DNA from: CANNDT01 sp945876205
GTDB taxonomy: Bacteria; Acidobacteriota; Vicinamibacteria; Vicinamibacterales; UBA2999
NCBI GenBank assembly: GCA_947503365.1
Contig: CANNDT010000007.1
Span: forward strand, 1-64,000
DNA: 64,000 bases
Reading direction: 5' to 3'
The position numbers and the translations under genes were made by a program. The notes beneath the pieces were generated by a model, which did no database searches, was not told where the DNA came from, and worked only from the letters and a program-made list of their open reading frames with translations. Every line of letters begins with the position of its first letter. The first letter of the stretch is position 1. Shown here one piece after another: positions 1 to 8,671 of the stretch.

Positions 1-330
1 GACCTCAGAGCGTATATTCGCGATGGTGTCGGCGAGCCCACAGACTTCCTCTACAAGACGGACTCATTAGTTGATCGGATTCCCGCCGAGGATGGCCTGG
101 GGAAAGACTGCCACGCGTTTGCTAGCGCGTCTCTTGGCGCTGACCTCGTCGTCCAGGTTCACTTCTTCTCTCAGCCAGTCGGCCCGGCTTTTCCCACATT
201 CGTCGTCAAGCTGGGTCGCCGACCTGAAGCCCTACGGCCCGACTGGCGAAGTGCGCACGTGGCCGCCTACATGACTGACATCGCCGGACACGACGGGACC
301 TTGAAAGAACTCTCCTTCGAAGGGCTCTAA
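1..330 (+). CDS. Hypothetical protein, 3' end only
   Basis: Reading frame 1 is open from the first base of the window to a TAA at 328-330, giving 109 residues of a protein whose start lies outside. The translated fragment (beginning DLRAYIRDGVGEPTDF, ending LKELSFEGL) has no signal peptide, membrane segment or motif that I recognise. It is mixed alpha/beta in composition and ends cleanly. A 9-bp inverted repeat follows the stop at once. Function unknown. The frame is believable because it has normal amino acid composition over its full length, but with no start and no family match it stays a hypothetical partial gene. Confidence 0.45.
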   Translation, partial: DLRAYIRDGVGEPTDFLYKTDSLVDRIPAEDGLGKDCHAFASASLGADLVVQVHFFSQPVGPAFPTFVVKLGRRPEALRPDWRSAHVAAYMTDIAGHDGTLKELSFEGL

Positions 331-336
331 ACGGCG

Positions 337-374
337 CGAGTCGCCTTCGCAGTCATTCTGGGACCGGCGACTCG
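337..374. repeat. Inverted repeat after the first gene
   Basis: CGAGTCGCC at 337-345 is repeated in reverse complement as GGCGACTCG at 366-374, with a 20-base loop. It begins 7 bases after the stop of the upstream gene, so it could act as a transcription end, but no T-run follows on either strand, so a rho-independent terminator is not supported. Confidence 0.35.
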
Positions 375-465
375 GCGGCCCGAGAGGGTGCGACCGGTCG
401 CTTATGCAGCGCGCCGAAACGCTTCGACAGACCTCAGCCATTGTATGATCTGGTTCCGTAAGCTG

Positions 466-560
466 GCGAACGTTCGGCTCACGAACCCTGCCCGCTGAAC
501 GGCGAACAGAGAACCGAACCTGAACACGAACCCGGAACAGAGAACCAGGCACTGAGAACG
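466..560. repeat. Degenerate GAAC-rich direct repeat
   Basis: The stretch between the first gene and the TerC gene has about nine GAAC words in 95 bases (GAACCC, GAACGG, GAACAG, GAACC, GAACAC and similar). It looks like a decayed tandem array of a GAACCCT-type unit. A related TTCAGG array lies at 25269-25292. Nothing else was seen in the 331-565 gap. Confidence 0.4.
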
Positions 561-565
561 ACGCG

Positions 566-1318
566 TCACTTCTCAGCAGCCTCTTCGGCGAGCAACGCTT
601 CCGCATCTTCCGTCATCGGGTCGTCGGCCTTTTCAACCGGCCCCTGCGCCTTGGCGTAGATGAATGCGATGACGAAGATCACGACGATGATGCCGAGCGA
701 CAACCAGTGCGGGATCTCCAGCTCGAGCATCCCGATGGTGTGGAAGTAATCCAACCCGAGCTTCAGGCCCACCCAGGCGATGATGACGAAGGCGCCATCC
801 ACCAGCGCCGGATAGCGCTCGACGAGCGCGATCAGTTGGCCGACCACCAGCCGCATCGCGACGATGCCGAGCACACCGCCGGCGATGACCACCCATCGTT
901 TGGGCGACATCGCAACGGCAACCAGGATCGAATCGACTGAAAACGCCAGGTTGACGAGCTCGACCCGGACGATCGTCGCCCACAGCGGTGAGAGCCCGAA
1001 CATCGCCTTCGCCCTGGGTGGCGCGAGGCGATCGCTGCCCTCTTCCCCACCGAAGAAATGTGAATAGACGAGGTAGAGAAGGTAGCCGCCGCCAACCAGC
1101 TTCACCCACGCAACCTGGATGAGGTAGACGGCGAGCAGCGTCGCGATGATGCGGAAGACGAATGCGCCGACGAGTCCGTATTGGAGCGCCTTCTTGTGCT
1201 GGGACTTGGGAAGGCCCAACACCATGATGGCCATGACCAGCGCGTTGTCGGCGCTGAGCAGTCCTTCGAGCGCAATCAGCAGAGCGATGGTGACGAGATC
1301 GGCGACCTGGAAATCCAC
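566..1318 (-). CDS. TerC family integral membrane protein
   Basis: This 250-residue polytopic membrane protein has the two hallmark acidic motifs of the TerC family: LEGLLSADNA near residues 17-26 and VELVNLAFSVDS near 119-130 (E18, D24, E120, D129). About seven hydrophobic helices are spread along the chain, with a short acidic tail after residue 230. TerC proteins are linked to metal ion efflux (manganese in YkoY-like members) and tellurite resistance; the substrate here cannot be told. The start is a GTG at 1316-1318. The gene is divergent from hspR and shares a 99-bp intergenic region with it. No yybP-ykoY (manganese) riboswitch fits in that gap. Confidence 0.85.
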   Translation of the reverse strand: MDFQVADLVTIALLIALEGLLSADNALVMAIMVLGLPKSQHKKALQYGLVGAFVFRIIATLLAVYLIQVAWVKLVGGGYLLYLVYSHFFGGEEGSDRLAPPRAKAMFGLSPLWATIVRVELVNLAFSVDSILVAVAMSPKRWVVIAGGVLGIVAMRLVVGQLIALVERYPALVDGAFVIIAWVGLKLGLDYFHTIGMLELEIPHWLSLGIIVVIFVIAFIYAKAQGPVEKADDPMTEDAEALLAEEAAEK

Positions 1319-1365
1319 GAAGTGTTCAATCCTATCTCAACCGCTTGCGGGGCACCCGGATAAGG

Positions 1366-1394
1366 TTGACACGCGTCATATCACTACCTACACT
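1366..1394 (+). promoter_or_regulatory. Candidate sigma70 promoter of the hspR operon
   Basis: TTGACA at 1366-1371 and TACACT at 1389-1394 are separated by exactly 17 bases, 24 bases before the hspR ATG. It is the only good housekeeping promoter before the chaperone genes, so it probably drives hspR-cbpA-clpB, and perhaps ftsH. Confidence 0.55.
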
Positions 1395-1407
1395 CGATCT
1401 GTATCAA
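1378..1407 (-). promoter_or_regulatory. Candidate promoter of the TerC gene
   Basis: On the minus strand TTGATA (1407-1402) is followed after 18 bases by TGATAT (1383-1378). It overlaps the oppositely directed hspR promoter, so the two genes may compete or be co-regulated. Pattern match only. Confidence 0.3.
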
Positions 1408-1408
1408 G
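1393..1408. promoter_or_regulatory. Imperfect palindrome, possible HspR operator
   Basis: CTCGATCTGTATCAAG is an imperfect palindrome (CT-n-GAT-N4-ATC-n-AG) that begins in the -10 box and covers the likely transcription start. Known HspR operators (HAIR, CTTGAGT-N7-ACTCAAG) have similar outer bases (CT-n-GA and TCAAG) but wider spacing. The position suits autorepression, but this is not a textbook HAIR site. Confidence 0.3.
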
Positions 1409-1417
1409 GTTGAGGTT

Positions 1418-1762
1418 ATGGCATCGGGGCAGGATCAATATCTGATTAGCGTGGCTGCGGAAATGCTGGGGATGCATCCTCAGACCCTGCGGAAGTACGA
1501 GCGACTGGGTCTGATCCAGCCCTCCCGGACGATCGGCAGCATGCGCCTCTACTCGCGGGAGGAGCTCGAACGCATTCGTCTGATCAAGAGCCTCGTGGAC
1601 GACGGTGGCATCAACCTCGCGGGCGTGCAGCGGCTGCTGTCCATTGCCGAAGTGATGCAGCGGATCCGGCCGCTGATGGAAGAGGGTGCGCTGAGCACCG
1701 GCGCGGGACGCAAGCAACTGGTGACCGAGATGCGCCGCCTCACCGAGGCGCTTGGACTATGA
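1418..1762 (+). CDS. hspR: MerR-family heat shock regulator HspR
   Basis: This 114-residue protein has a MerR winged-helix DNA-binding domain at residues 9-75. The segment GMHPQTLRKYERLGLIQPSR (18-37) is characteristic of HspR, the repressor that binds HAIR operators and is titrated by DnaK. A short amphipathic tail follows; no effector-binding domain is present, as expected. The start ATG at 1418 follows AAGGTTGAGG, a reasonable ribosome binding site. It is the first gene of a run with cbpA (23-bp gap) and clpB (4-bp gap), the usual targets of HspR, so autoregulation of the run is very likely. Confidence 0.9.
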   Translation: MASGQDQYLISVAAEMLGMHPQTLRKYERLGLIQPSRTIGSMRLYSREELERIRLIKSLVDDGGINLAGVQRLLSIAEVMQRIRPLMEEGALSTGAGRKQLVTEMRRLTEALGL

Positions 1763-1785
1763 GAGCGCGGTCCAGAGCCTAGACG

Positions 1786-2793
1786 ATGGAATTCAAAGAC
1801 TATTACGCAACGCTGGGCGTCACGAAGGCCTCCACCGAGAAGGAAATCAAGCAGGCCTACCGGAAGCTCGCCCGCAAGCATCACCCCGACGTGAACCCCG
1901 GGGACAAGAATGCGGAGTCCAAGTTCAAGGAGATCAACGAGGCCTACGAGGTGCTCGGCGATCCCCCCAAGCGGAAGAAGTACGACGAGCTTGGCGCGAA
2001 CTGGCGGGCCTACGAGCAGGCCGAGGCGCAGGGCGGCGCCAATCCGTTTGCCCCGGGCGGCGGCGGGGCTGGCAACTACCGGACGATGTCGCAGGAAGAA
2101 ATGGAGGAGATGTTCGGGGATCAGAACCCCTTCTCCGACTTCTTCACCACCTTCTTCGGCGGAGCCGGTGGCTACCCCGGCGGCGACGCGCGGCGCGGGG
2201 GGCCTGGCGCCGCCACCAGGGGACGGCCCGGCCGCCAGCGCCCTGGCCGCGACGTCGAGCACGAGATCGAGCTGACCCTCGAGGACGCGTATCACGGCAC
2301 CACGCGCCGGCTGTCGCTGAAGCAGGACGGCCATTCGAGGACGGTGGATGTTCGCATTCCACCAGGGGTGAGCGACGGTTCGCGCGTTCGCATTGCGGGA
2401 GAAGGCGAGCACGGTGTCGGCGGCGCGCAATCGGGCGACCTCTACCTGCGCGTCCGGCTCGCCGTGCATCCGGAGTTCGAGCGCAAGGGACGAGACCTGT
2501 ACGTCAAGGTGCCGATTCCCGTCACCACCGCGGTGCTGGGTGGCGAGGCGGAGGTGCGAACCTTGAGTGGCAAGGCGGTGCGGCTCCGCATCCCGCCACT
2601 CACGCAGAGCGGCCAGGTGTTCCGGCTGAAGGGCTACGGGATGCCGAAGGTCGGCAAGCCCGACGAGAAAGGTGACCTGTACGCACGCGTCGAAGTGCAA
2701 CTGCCGACGGAAATTTCCCCTGCCGAGCGCGAGCACTGGGAGGCGCTGGCACAACTGAGCGGAGGCGCGGCCAAGACGAACTCGGCCGCCTGA
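1786..2793 (+). CDS. cbpA: DnaJ-class co-chaperone without zinc finger (CbpA type)
   Basis: Co-chaperone of DnaK, 335 residues. The J domain spans residues 4-70 with the HPD motif at 33-35. A Gly/Phe-rich linker follows (about 83-155, with GGYPGG and NPF repeats), then two C-terminal substrate-binding beta domains (about 157-320). The CxxCxGxG zinc finger of true DnaJ is absent, making this a type II J protein like CbpA or DnaJ2. The start is the ATG whose product begins MEFKDYYATLGV, where J domains normally start. It sits between hspR and clpB, which fits a heat-shock operon handling protein disaggregation. Confidence 0.9.
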   Translation: MEFKDYYATLGVTKASTEKEIKQAYRKLARKHHPDVNPGDKNAESKFKEINEAYEVLGDPPKRKKYDELGANWRAYEQAEAQGGANPFAPGGGGAGNYRTMSQEEMEEMFGDQNPFSDFFTTFFGGAGGYPGGDARRGGPGAATRGRPGRQRPGRDVEHEIELTLEDAYHGTTRRLSLKQDGHSRTVDVRIPPGVSDGSRVRIAGEGEHGVGGAQSGDLYLRVRLAVHPEFERKGRDLYVKVPIPVTTAVLGGEAEVRTLSGKAVRLRIPPLTQSGQVFRLKGYGMPKVGKPDEKGDLYARVEVQLPTEISPAEREHWEALAQLSGGAAKTNSAA

Positions 2794-2797
2794 CACT

Positions 2798-5404
2798 ATG
2801 AATCTCAATAAATTCACAGAGAAGGCCCAGGAGGCGGTGATGACCGCCCAGAACCTCGCCACCGAATTGCGGCACTCGGAGATCACGCCCGAGCACCTGC
2901 TCGTCGGGCTGGTCGACCAGGAGAGCGGCGTCGTACCGTCGGTCCTGCGCAAGATGACGCTCGATCCGATGAAGATCGCGACCGAAGCGCACGCGCTGCT
3001 CGAAAGCCAGCCGAAGGCCTACGGCGGCGACACGCGATTCTCGCCGCGCGTGCAGCTGATCTTCGACTCCGCGCAAGCCGAAGCCACCCGCCTGAAGGAC
3101 GACTACGTCAGCACCGAACACCTGCTGATCGCGATCGCCACAGAAGCGGGCCGCTCCCCCGCGGCGCAGCTCCTGAAGAAGCACGGCGTCAGCAACGACA
3201 CCCTGCTCGCGGCGCTGACGCAGGTGCGCGGCAATCAGCGCGTGACCTCGCAGAACCCTGAATCCACCTACGAGGCGCTGGCGCGCTATGGCCGCGACCT
3301 CACCGACCTGGCGCGCAAGGGCAAGCTGGATCCGGTCATCGGGCGCGATGAAGAGGTGCGCCGTGTCATCCAGGTGCTCTCCCGCCGCACCAAGAACAAC
3401 CCGGTGCTCATCGGCGAGCCCGGCGTCGGCAAGACGGCCATCGTCGAAGGGCTGGCGCAGCGGATCATCCGCGGAGACGTGCCCGAGGGGTTGAAGAACA
3501 AGAAGATCTTCGCGCTCGACATGGGCGCGCTGGTGGCCGGTGCGAAGTATCGCGGCGAGTTCGAGGAACGCCTCAAGGCCGTCCTCAAGGAGATCACCGA
3601 GTCCGAAGGATTGATCGTCCTGTTCATCGACGAGCTGCACACGGTCGTCGGCGCCGGCGCCGCGGAAGGCGCGATGGACGCCTCGCAGATGCTGAAGCCG
3701 ATGCTGGCGCGCGGTGAGCTCCACACCATTGGCGCGACGACGATCGACGAATACCGCAAGCACATCGAAAAGGACGCCGCCCTCGAGCGGCGCTTCCAGC
3801 CGGTGCTGGTTGGCGAGCCGACCGTCGAGGACACGATCTCGATCCTGCGGGGCCTGCGCGAGCGCTACGAGATTCATCACGGCGTGAAGTTCAAGGATGC
3901 CGCGCTGGTGGCGGCCGCCGTCCTCTCCCACCGCTACATCTCCGATCGGTTCCTGCCGGACAAGGCCATCGACCTGATGGACGAGGCCGCGTCGAAGCTG
4001 CGCATGGAGATCGACTCGATGCCCGCGGAGCTCGACGAGGTCAAGCGCCGCATCATGCAGCTCGAGATCGAGCGCGAAGCGTTGCGCAAGGAACGAGACA
4101 AGGCGTCGGCCGAGCGGCTCGCCAAGCTGGAAAAGGAGCTCGCCAACCTCAAGGAGGAGCAGACCAGCCTGACGGCGCACTGGGAACAGGAGAAAGAGGC
4201 GATCCAGCGGGGACGGAAGCTCAAGGAAGAGCTTGAACAGGTGCGCATCGAGGTCGAGCGCGCGCAGCGCTCAGGTGAGTACGCCAAGGCATCCGAGCTC
4301 CAGTACGGCAAGCTCCCCGACCTCGAAAAGCAGATCCGCGACGAAGAAGGCCGCCTCGCCGAACTGCAGAAGAGCAAGCGGATGCTGAAGGAAGAAGTCG
4401 ACGAGGAGGACATCGCGGAAGTCGTGGCGAAGTGGACGAACATCCCCGTCAGCCGGCTGATGGAGGGTGAGATCCAGAAGCTGATCCACATGGAGGAGCG
4501 CCTCCACCACCGCGTCGTCGGCCAGGACGAGGCGATCAGGGCGGTGTCGAATGCGATGCGGCGCGCGCGCGCAGGCCTGCAGGATCCCAACCGTCCGCTC
4601 GGCAGCTTCCTCTTCCTCGGCCCGACCGGCGTGGGCAAGACCGAGCTGGCACGCGCGCTGGCGGAGTTCCTGTTCGACGACGAGCACGCGATGATCCGCA
4701 TCGACATGTCGGAGTACCAGGAGAAGCACACGGTGTCGCGGATGATCGGCGCGCCTCCCGGGTACGTCGGCTACGAGGAGTCAGGTCAGCTCACCGAGGC
4801 GGTGCGGCGGCGGCCGTACGCGGTCGTCCTGTTCGACGAGATCGAAAAGGCGCACTCCGAGGTCCTGAACGTCCTGCTGCAGCTGCTCGACGATGGCCGC
4901 CTGACCGACGGCAAGGGGCGGACGGTCGACTTCAAGAACGTGGTCGTCATCATGACGTCCAACGTGGGCAGCCAGTTCATCGCCGACAACCAGGGCGACG
5001 TGACCGAGGGCATCCGGCGCCAGGTGACCGATACCCTGCGGGAGCACTTCCGCCCGGAATTCCTCAACCGCCTCGATGAGGTGATCTTCTTCCACGCCCT
5101 CGGGCTGGAGCACATGAAGCACATCATCGACATCCAGATCCGCGGACTGTTGAAGCGTCTCGAAGACCGCAAGATCCATGTCGCGCTGAGCGATGCCGCC
5201 AAGCAGTTCCTGGTGACCGAGGGGTACGACCCGATGTATGGCGCGCGGCCGCTCAAGCGGACGATCCAGCGGCGGGTGCTCGACGCCCTTGCCGTGCGCG
5301 TGCTCGAGGGCGAATTCAAGGAAGGCGATCGCATAACCGTCGATGTCGGAGACAATGGGTTGATCTTTGAGAAGGGCACCGCGACTGGCGCGACTTCAAA
5401 TTAA
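2798..5404 (+). CDS. clpB: ATP-dependent disaggregase ClpB
   Basis: At 868 residues this is a normal-length ClpB. The N-terminal Clp repeat domain is at about 1-145, and the first AAA domain has Walker A GEPGVGKT at 206-213. A long coiled-coil M domain (about 405-525, rich in Glu, Lys and Arg) separates it from the second AAA domain, with Walker A GPTGVGKT at 608-615. The M domain and lack of a ClpP-binding loop point to ClpB rather than ClpA/ClpC. With DnaK and the neighbouring J protein it dissolves aggregates. It starts 4 bp after cbpA, and its last base is the first base of the ftsH start codon. Confidence 0.97.
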   Translation: MNLNKFTEKAQEAVMTAQNLATELRHSEITPEHLLVGLVDQESGVVPSVLRKMTLDPMKIATEAHALLESQPKAYGGDTRFSPRVQLIFDSAQAEATRLKDDYVSTEHLLIAIATEAGRSPAAQLLKKHGVSNDTLLAALTQVRGNQRVTSQNPESTYEALARYGRDLTDLARKGKLDPVIGRDEEVRRVIQVLSRRTKNNPVLIGEPGVGKTAIVEGLAQRIIRGDVPEGLKNKKIFALDMGALVAGAKYRGEFEERLKAVLKEITESEGLIVLFIDELHTVVGAGAAEGAMDASQMLKPMLARGELHTIGATTIDEYRKHIEKDAALERRFQPVLVGEPTVEDTISILRGLRERYEIHHGVKFKDAALVAAAVLSHRYISDRFLPDKAIDLMDEAASKLRMEIDSMPAELDEVKRRIMQLEIEREALRKERDKASAERLAKLEKELANLKEEQTSLTAHWEQEKEAIQRGRKLKEELEQVRIEVERAQRSGEYAKASELQYGKLPDLEKQIRDEEGRLAELQKSKRMLKEEVDEEDIAEVVAKWTNIPVSRLMEGEIQKLIHMEERLHHRVVGQDEAIRAVSNAMRRARAGLQDPNRPLGSFLFLGPTGVGKTELARALAEFLFDDEHAMIRIDMSEYQEKHTVSRMIGAPPGYVGYEESGQLTEAVRRRPYAVVLFDEIEKAHSEVLNVLLQLLDDGRLTDGKGRTVDFKNVVVIMTSNVGSQFIADNQGDVTEGIRRQVTDTLREHFRPEFLNRLDEVIFFHALGLEHMKHIIDIQIRGLLKRLEDRKIHVALSDAAKQFLVTEGYDPMYGARPLKRTIQRRVLDALAVRVLEGEFKEGDRITVDVGDNGLIFEKGTATGATSN

Positions 5405-7338
5405 TGGCGAATATTCGTAACCCTCCAGGCATGAATCCCCGGGACAAGCGGCCGGGCGAGAAGAAGACGTTTGGCATCGGCCGCCCCCAGGGGACCGTGT
5501 GGTACGTCCTCGGGTTTCTCTTCATCATGGCTCTCGCCCAGGCGTATTTCCTGGCGCCGGCCGGCCAGCAGATCTCGTACAGCGAGTTCAAGCAGGCGAT
5601 CCGCGGCGGGCAGGTCGCCGAGGTCATGGTTGGCGAGCAGACGATCCGCGGCACCTACAAGCGCGACGTCAACGGCAGCCGCAACTTCAGCACCAACCGC
5701 ATCGAGGATCCGAAGCTGCTCGAGGAGCTCGACTCCTCGGCGGTGAAGTACACCGGCGAGTTCGTCAGCCGCTGGCTCCCCGAAATACTCGGCTGGATCA
5801 TTCCGCTCGTGCTGCTCTTCGCCGTCTGGAGCTTCTTCTTCCGGCGGATGAGCGGCGCCGAGGGCGGGGTGATGTCGTTTGCCCGCAGCAAGCACCGCGT
5901 GTTTTCCGAAGACGATGTCAAAGTGAGCTTCGACGACGTGGCGGGCGTGGACGAAGCCGAGGAAGAGCTGAAGGAGATTGTCGAGTTCCTTCAGACACCC
6001 GCAAAATACACTGCGCTCGGCGGCCGCATTCCCAAGGGCGTGCTGCTCGTCGGGCCGCCTGGCACCGGCAAGACGCTGCTGGCGCGCGCCGTCGCCGGCG
6101 AGGCCAAGGTCCCCTTTTTCAGCCTGAGCGGCTCCGAGTTCGTGGAGATGTTCGTGGGCGTCGGCGCCGCGCGTGTGCGGGACCTGTTCAACCAGGCGGA
6201 GCAGAAGGCACCCTGCATCATCTTCATCGACGAGCTCGACGCCCTCGGCCGCGCCCGCCAGCAGGGTCCGATGGGCTCGCATGAAGAGCGCGAGCAGACG
6301 CTCAACCAGCTGCTCGCCGAGATGGACGGCTTTGATTCGCGCAAGGCGATCATCATCATGGCGGCGACCAACCGTCCAGAGGTGCTCGACCCTGCCCTGC
6401 TTCGCCCCGGTCGCTTCGACCGGCAGGTACTGGTCGACAAGCCCGACATCAAAGGGCGCGAAGAGGTGCTGCGGATCCACACCAAGAACGTCAAGCTCGC
6501 CCCGAACGTGGATTTGAAGGTGGTGGCCGCGCGTACCGCCGGTTTTGCCGGCGCCGACCTCGCCAACCTCGTGAACGAAGCGGCGCTCTTCGCCGCGCGC
6601 AAGGACAAGACGGTCGTCGAGATGTCCGACTTCGAGGAAGCGATCGACCGGCTGATCGCGGGACTCGAGAAGAGGCGCGTGATGAACACCAAGGAGCGTG
6701 AGATCGTGGCGTACCACGAGTCGGGGCACGCGATCGTGGCGACGGAGATTCCCGGCATGGACCCGGTGCACAAGATCTCGATCGTGCAGCGGGGGTTCGG
6801 CGCGCTCGGCTACACGATGCAGCTGCCGCTCGAAGACCGCTACCTGATGCAGCGGAAGGATCTGCTCAATCAGCTGGCGGTGCTGCTCGGCGGCCGGACG
6901 GCCGAGGAGATCGCGCTCGGCGAGATCTCAACCGGCGCGCAGAACGATCTGCTGCGGGCGACCGACATCGCGCGCGCAATGGTCACCGAATGGGGCATGA
7001 GCGAGGCGCTTGGCGCGGTCAACTACGACGGCCACAAGCGCGGCAAGTTCCTCGACATTCAACTCGGGCCCGAACGCGGCGCCTACGCCGAGGACACGGC
7101 GAAGCTGATTGATTCAGAGGTCAAGCGCATCATGACTGATGCCCACGACACGGCCCGGAGCATTCTCTCCAAGCGCCGCGACATGCTCGAAGCGGTCACG
7201 CGGCGCCTGCTCGAGAAGGAAGTCATGGAAGGCGACGAGCTGAGGCGCATCCTCGGCGCGCCTCCCGCGAGCCACGATGCGCTGGCGGCCACGATTCCGC
7301 TGCCGGCGCTCAGGGATCTTCCTGACGCCGACTCATAA
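5404..7338 (+). CDS. ftsH: Membrane-anchored ATP-dependent zinc protease FtsH
   Basis: This 644-residue protein has two N-terminal membrane segments (about 35-52 and 120-141) around a periplasmic FtsH_ext domain. An AAA module with Walker A GPPGTGKT (217-224) follows, then an M41 peptidase domain with the zinc motif HESGH (438-442). It degrades membrane and regulatory proteins at the inner membrane. The ATG shares one base with the clpB stop (TAATG), so the two are probably translationally coupled. ftsH directly behind hspR-cbpA-clpB makes one quality-control transcription unit. No abnormality in length or catalytic residues. Confidence 0.97.
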   Translation: MANIRNPPGMNPRDKRPGEKKTFGIGRPQGTVWYVLGFLFIMALAQAYFLAPAGQQISYSEFKQAIRGGQVAEVMVGEQTIRGTYKRDVNGSRNFSTNRIEDPKLLEELDSSAVKYTGEFVSRWLPEILGWIIPLVLLFAVWSFFFRRMSGAEGGVMSFARSKHRVFSEDDVKVSFDDVAGVDEAEEELKEIVEFLQTPAKYTALGGRIPKGVLLVGPPGTGKTLLARAVAGEAKVPFFSLSGSEFVEMFVGVGAARVRDLFNQAEQKAPCIIFIDELDALGRARQQGPMGSHEEREQTLNQLLAEMDGFDSRKAIIIMAATNRPEVLDPALLRPGRFDRQVLVDKPDIKGREEVLRIHTKNVKLAPNVDLKVVAARTAGFAGADLANLVNEAALFAARKDKTVVEMSDFEEAIDRLIAGLEKRRVMNTKEREIVAYHESGHAIVATEIPGMDPVHKISIVQRGFGALGYTMQLPLEDRYLMQRKDLLNQLAVLLGGRTAEEIALGEISTGAQNDLLRATDIARAMVTEWGMSEALGAVNYDGHKRGKFLDIQLGPERGAYAEDTAKLIDSEVKRIMTDAHDTARSILSKRRDMLEAVTRRLLEKEVMEGDELRRILGAPPASHDALAATIPLPALRDLPDADS

Positions 7339-7345
7339 TCAGGCT

Positions 7346-8518
7346 ATGGCTCTCCCGGCGTATGCGGTGGCACGTTCGGTCGCCCCCAAGGTGGCCGACC
7401 ACCTCCGACTTCATCGCGCGAAGGCTCCCGAGCTTGGCGGCGTCGCGGTCGTGGACCTGCTGCCAGATGCACCTGTGATCGAGGCGCTCGTCGATGCCGC
7501 CTTCTGGGCGAGCGTCCGGCGCGAAGAAGGCTACGTTCCGAAGATCTCGCTCGCCTTTCTGCCCCCGATGCCGGAAGTCATGCCGCTGATGTTCGAGCGG
7601 CCGATCTCGCTCGACCCCAGCGCGTTGACCCGGCTGGCAGCCGCTGTGGAGCGTCCCGGTATTCACCTTGGTGTCTGGCCCGCCTCCGCCAAGGCTTCGG
7701 CGCGGCAAGCTTCCGATGGCGTACTCGAAGTCTGGGGAACGACGCACGCGATCCCGCCGTTCTGCTTCGTGGTGGAAGTGATCGCCGCGGGCCTGCTGGT
7801 GCTGAAACACCGGCCGCGCGAAGAGTCGCGAAAGTTCGTCAACGTGGCGGTCCTCGAGGGCGATCGCATCAAGATCGTCGACGAGGGCGCCTCGAGCGTC
7901 GCGGACTGCCCTCCCCTGCTCACGTCGATGATCGGCTTCGACACCCAGGAGAGCGCCGACGGGACGATGAGCATGCTGGTGCAGGTCGCGCTCTCGATGC
8001 GGCGTCACGGGCGAGGCGGCATCATGCTCGTCGTGCCCGCGGATACCGATGCGTGGCGGGCGTCGATCGTCCAGCCAATGAACTACGCCGTCAGTCCCCC
8101 GTACACGGAGCTGGCCGATCTCGTCGCGACGGGACAGGGCGAGGCCGAGCGCCACGAGTGGCTCGAGACCGTGGGCCGCGCGGTCGAGGCCATCGCGGGC
8201 CTGACCGCCGTGGACGGCGCGACGGTGATGAGCAGCCGCTACTCCGTGCTGGCCTTCGGGGCGAAGATCGGACGCCGCACAGGAGCCCCGCAGATCGAGC
8301 GCCTCGTCGTCACGGAACCAGTCGAGGGTTCGGAGCCGGAATGGATGCATCCCGGCCAGCTCGGTGGGACGCGTCATCTGTCGGCGGCGCAATTCGTCCA
8401 CGACCAGCCCAACGCGATGGCGATGGTCGCGTCCCAGGACGGCCGGTTCACGATCTTCGCGTGGTCGCCCTGCGACGCCGCCGTCCATGCCCACCGCGTC
8501 GAAACCCTGCTGCTGTAA
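7346..8518 (+). CDS. DisA_N-like (DAC/DACNV-type) domain protein
   Basis: This 390-residue protein resembles the diadenylate cyclase (DisA_N) fold in its C-terminal half. DGA at 290-292 is followed by VLAFGAKIG, and GTRHLSAA at 341-348 is followed by a PNAMAMVASQDGRFTIF strand, in the order of the DGA and RHR motifs of DisA. The second motif is RHL, not RHR, so cyclic di-AMP synthesis is doubtful and a nucleotide-sensing role is possible; families such as DACNV have been described as sensors. The N-terminal half is unlike known enzymes. The ATG at 7346 lies 7 bp after ftsH; an in-frame start inside ftsH is less likely. Residues 113-124 (SAKASARQ region) come from an interspersed repeat. Confidence 0.5.
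   Translation: MALPAYAVARSVAPKVADHLRLHRAKAPELGGVAVVDLLPDAPVIEALVDAAFWASVRREEGYVPKISLAFLPPMPEVMPLMFERPISLDPSALTRLAAAVERPGIHLGVWPASAKASARQASDGVLEVWGTTHAIPPFCFVVEVIAAGLLVLKHRPREESRKFVNVAVLEGDRIKIVDEGASSVADCPPLLTSMIGFDTQESADGTMSMLVQVALSMRRHGRGGIMLVVPADTDAWRASIVQPMNYAVSPPYTELADLVATGQGEAERHEWLETVGRAVEAIAGLTAVDGATVMSSRYSVLAFGAKIGRRTGAPQIERLVVTEPVEGSEPEWMHPGQLGGTRHLSAAQFVHDQPNAMAMVASQDGRFTIFAWSPCDAAVHAHRVETLLL
7681..7721. repeat. Repeat inserted in frame in the DisA_N-like gene
   Basis: The stretch CGCCTCCGCCAAGGCTTCGG followed by CGCGGCAAGC encodes Ser/Ala/Lys/Arg residues (SAKASARQAS) unlike the flanking protein. It resembles the tandem unit in the amidase linker at 32384-32475 (GCCTTCGCTGAAGCTACGGC, then GCGCAAGCC). 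A mobile repeat family tolerated inside reading frames is the likely explanation. Confidence 0.45.
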
Positions 8519-8520
8519 TT

Positions 8521-8587
8521 GGGGTCAGACCCCATTGAAGACCGGACTCAACTTTGTTGCGCCGGTCCGTCAATGGGGTCTGACCCC
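8521..8587. repeat. GGGGTCAGACCCC palindrome pair, long stem-loop
   Basis: The 18-base arm GGGGTCAGACCCCATTGA (8521-8538) is perfectly repeated in reverse complement at 8570-8587. The inner GACCGG and CCGGTC can extend the stem. Each arm is itself near-palindromic. It starts 2 bp after the stop of the DisA_N-like gene. A second pair of the same family lies at 14121-14167. It may be a REP-like mobile repeat doubling as a transcription end. The rest of the 8588-8671 gap holds nothing I recognise. Confidence 0.75.
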
Positions 8588-8671
8588 AAGCTCATTAGTA
8601 ACTAAAGCGAATGGCCGACATACTGCCATCCCTAACGCACATGTCCCCCCGTGCGCGTTCAAGACTGACAA

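Noticed and set aside
1319..1417. yybP-ykoY manganese riboswitch before the TerC gene
   Set aside because: The gap is 99 bp, shared with the hspR promoter, and no conserved riboswitch loops were found.
2600..4180. A 526-codon open frame antisense to clpB
   Set aside because: Mirror of a clear clpB; composition heavy in Arg/Leu/Asp/His and no motif.
8521..8587. Rho-independent terminator
   Set aside because: Stem is strong but there is no T-run on either strand; classed as repeat.
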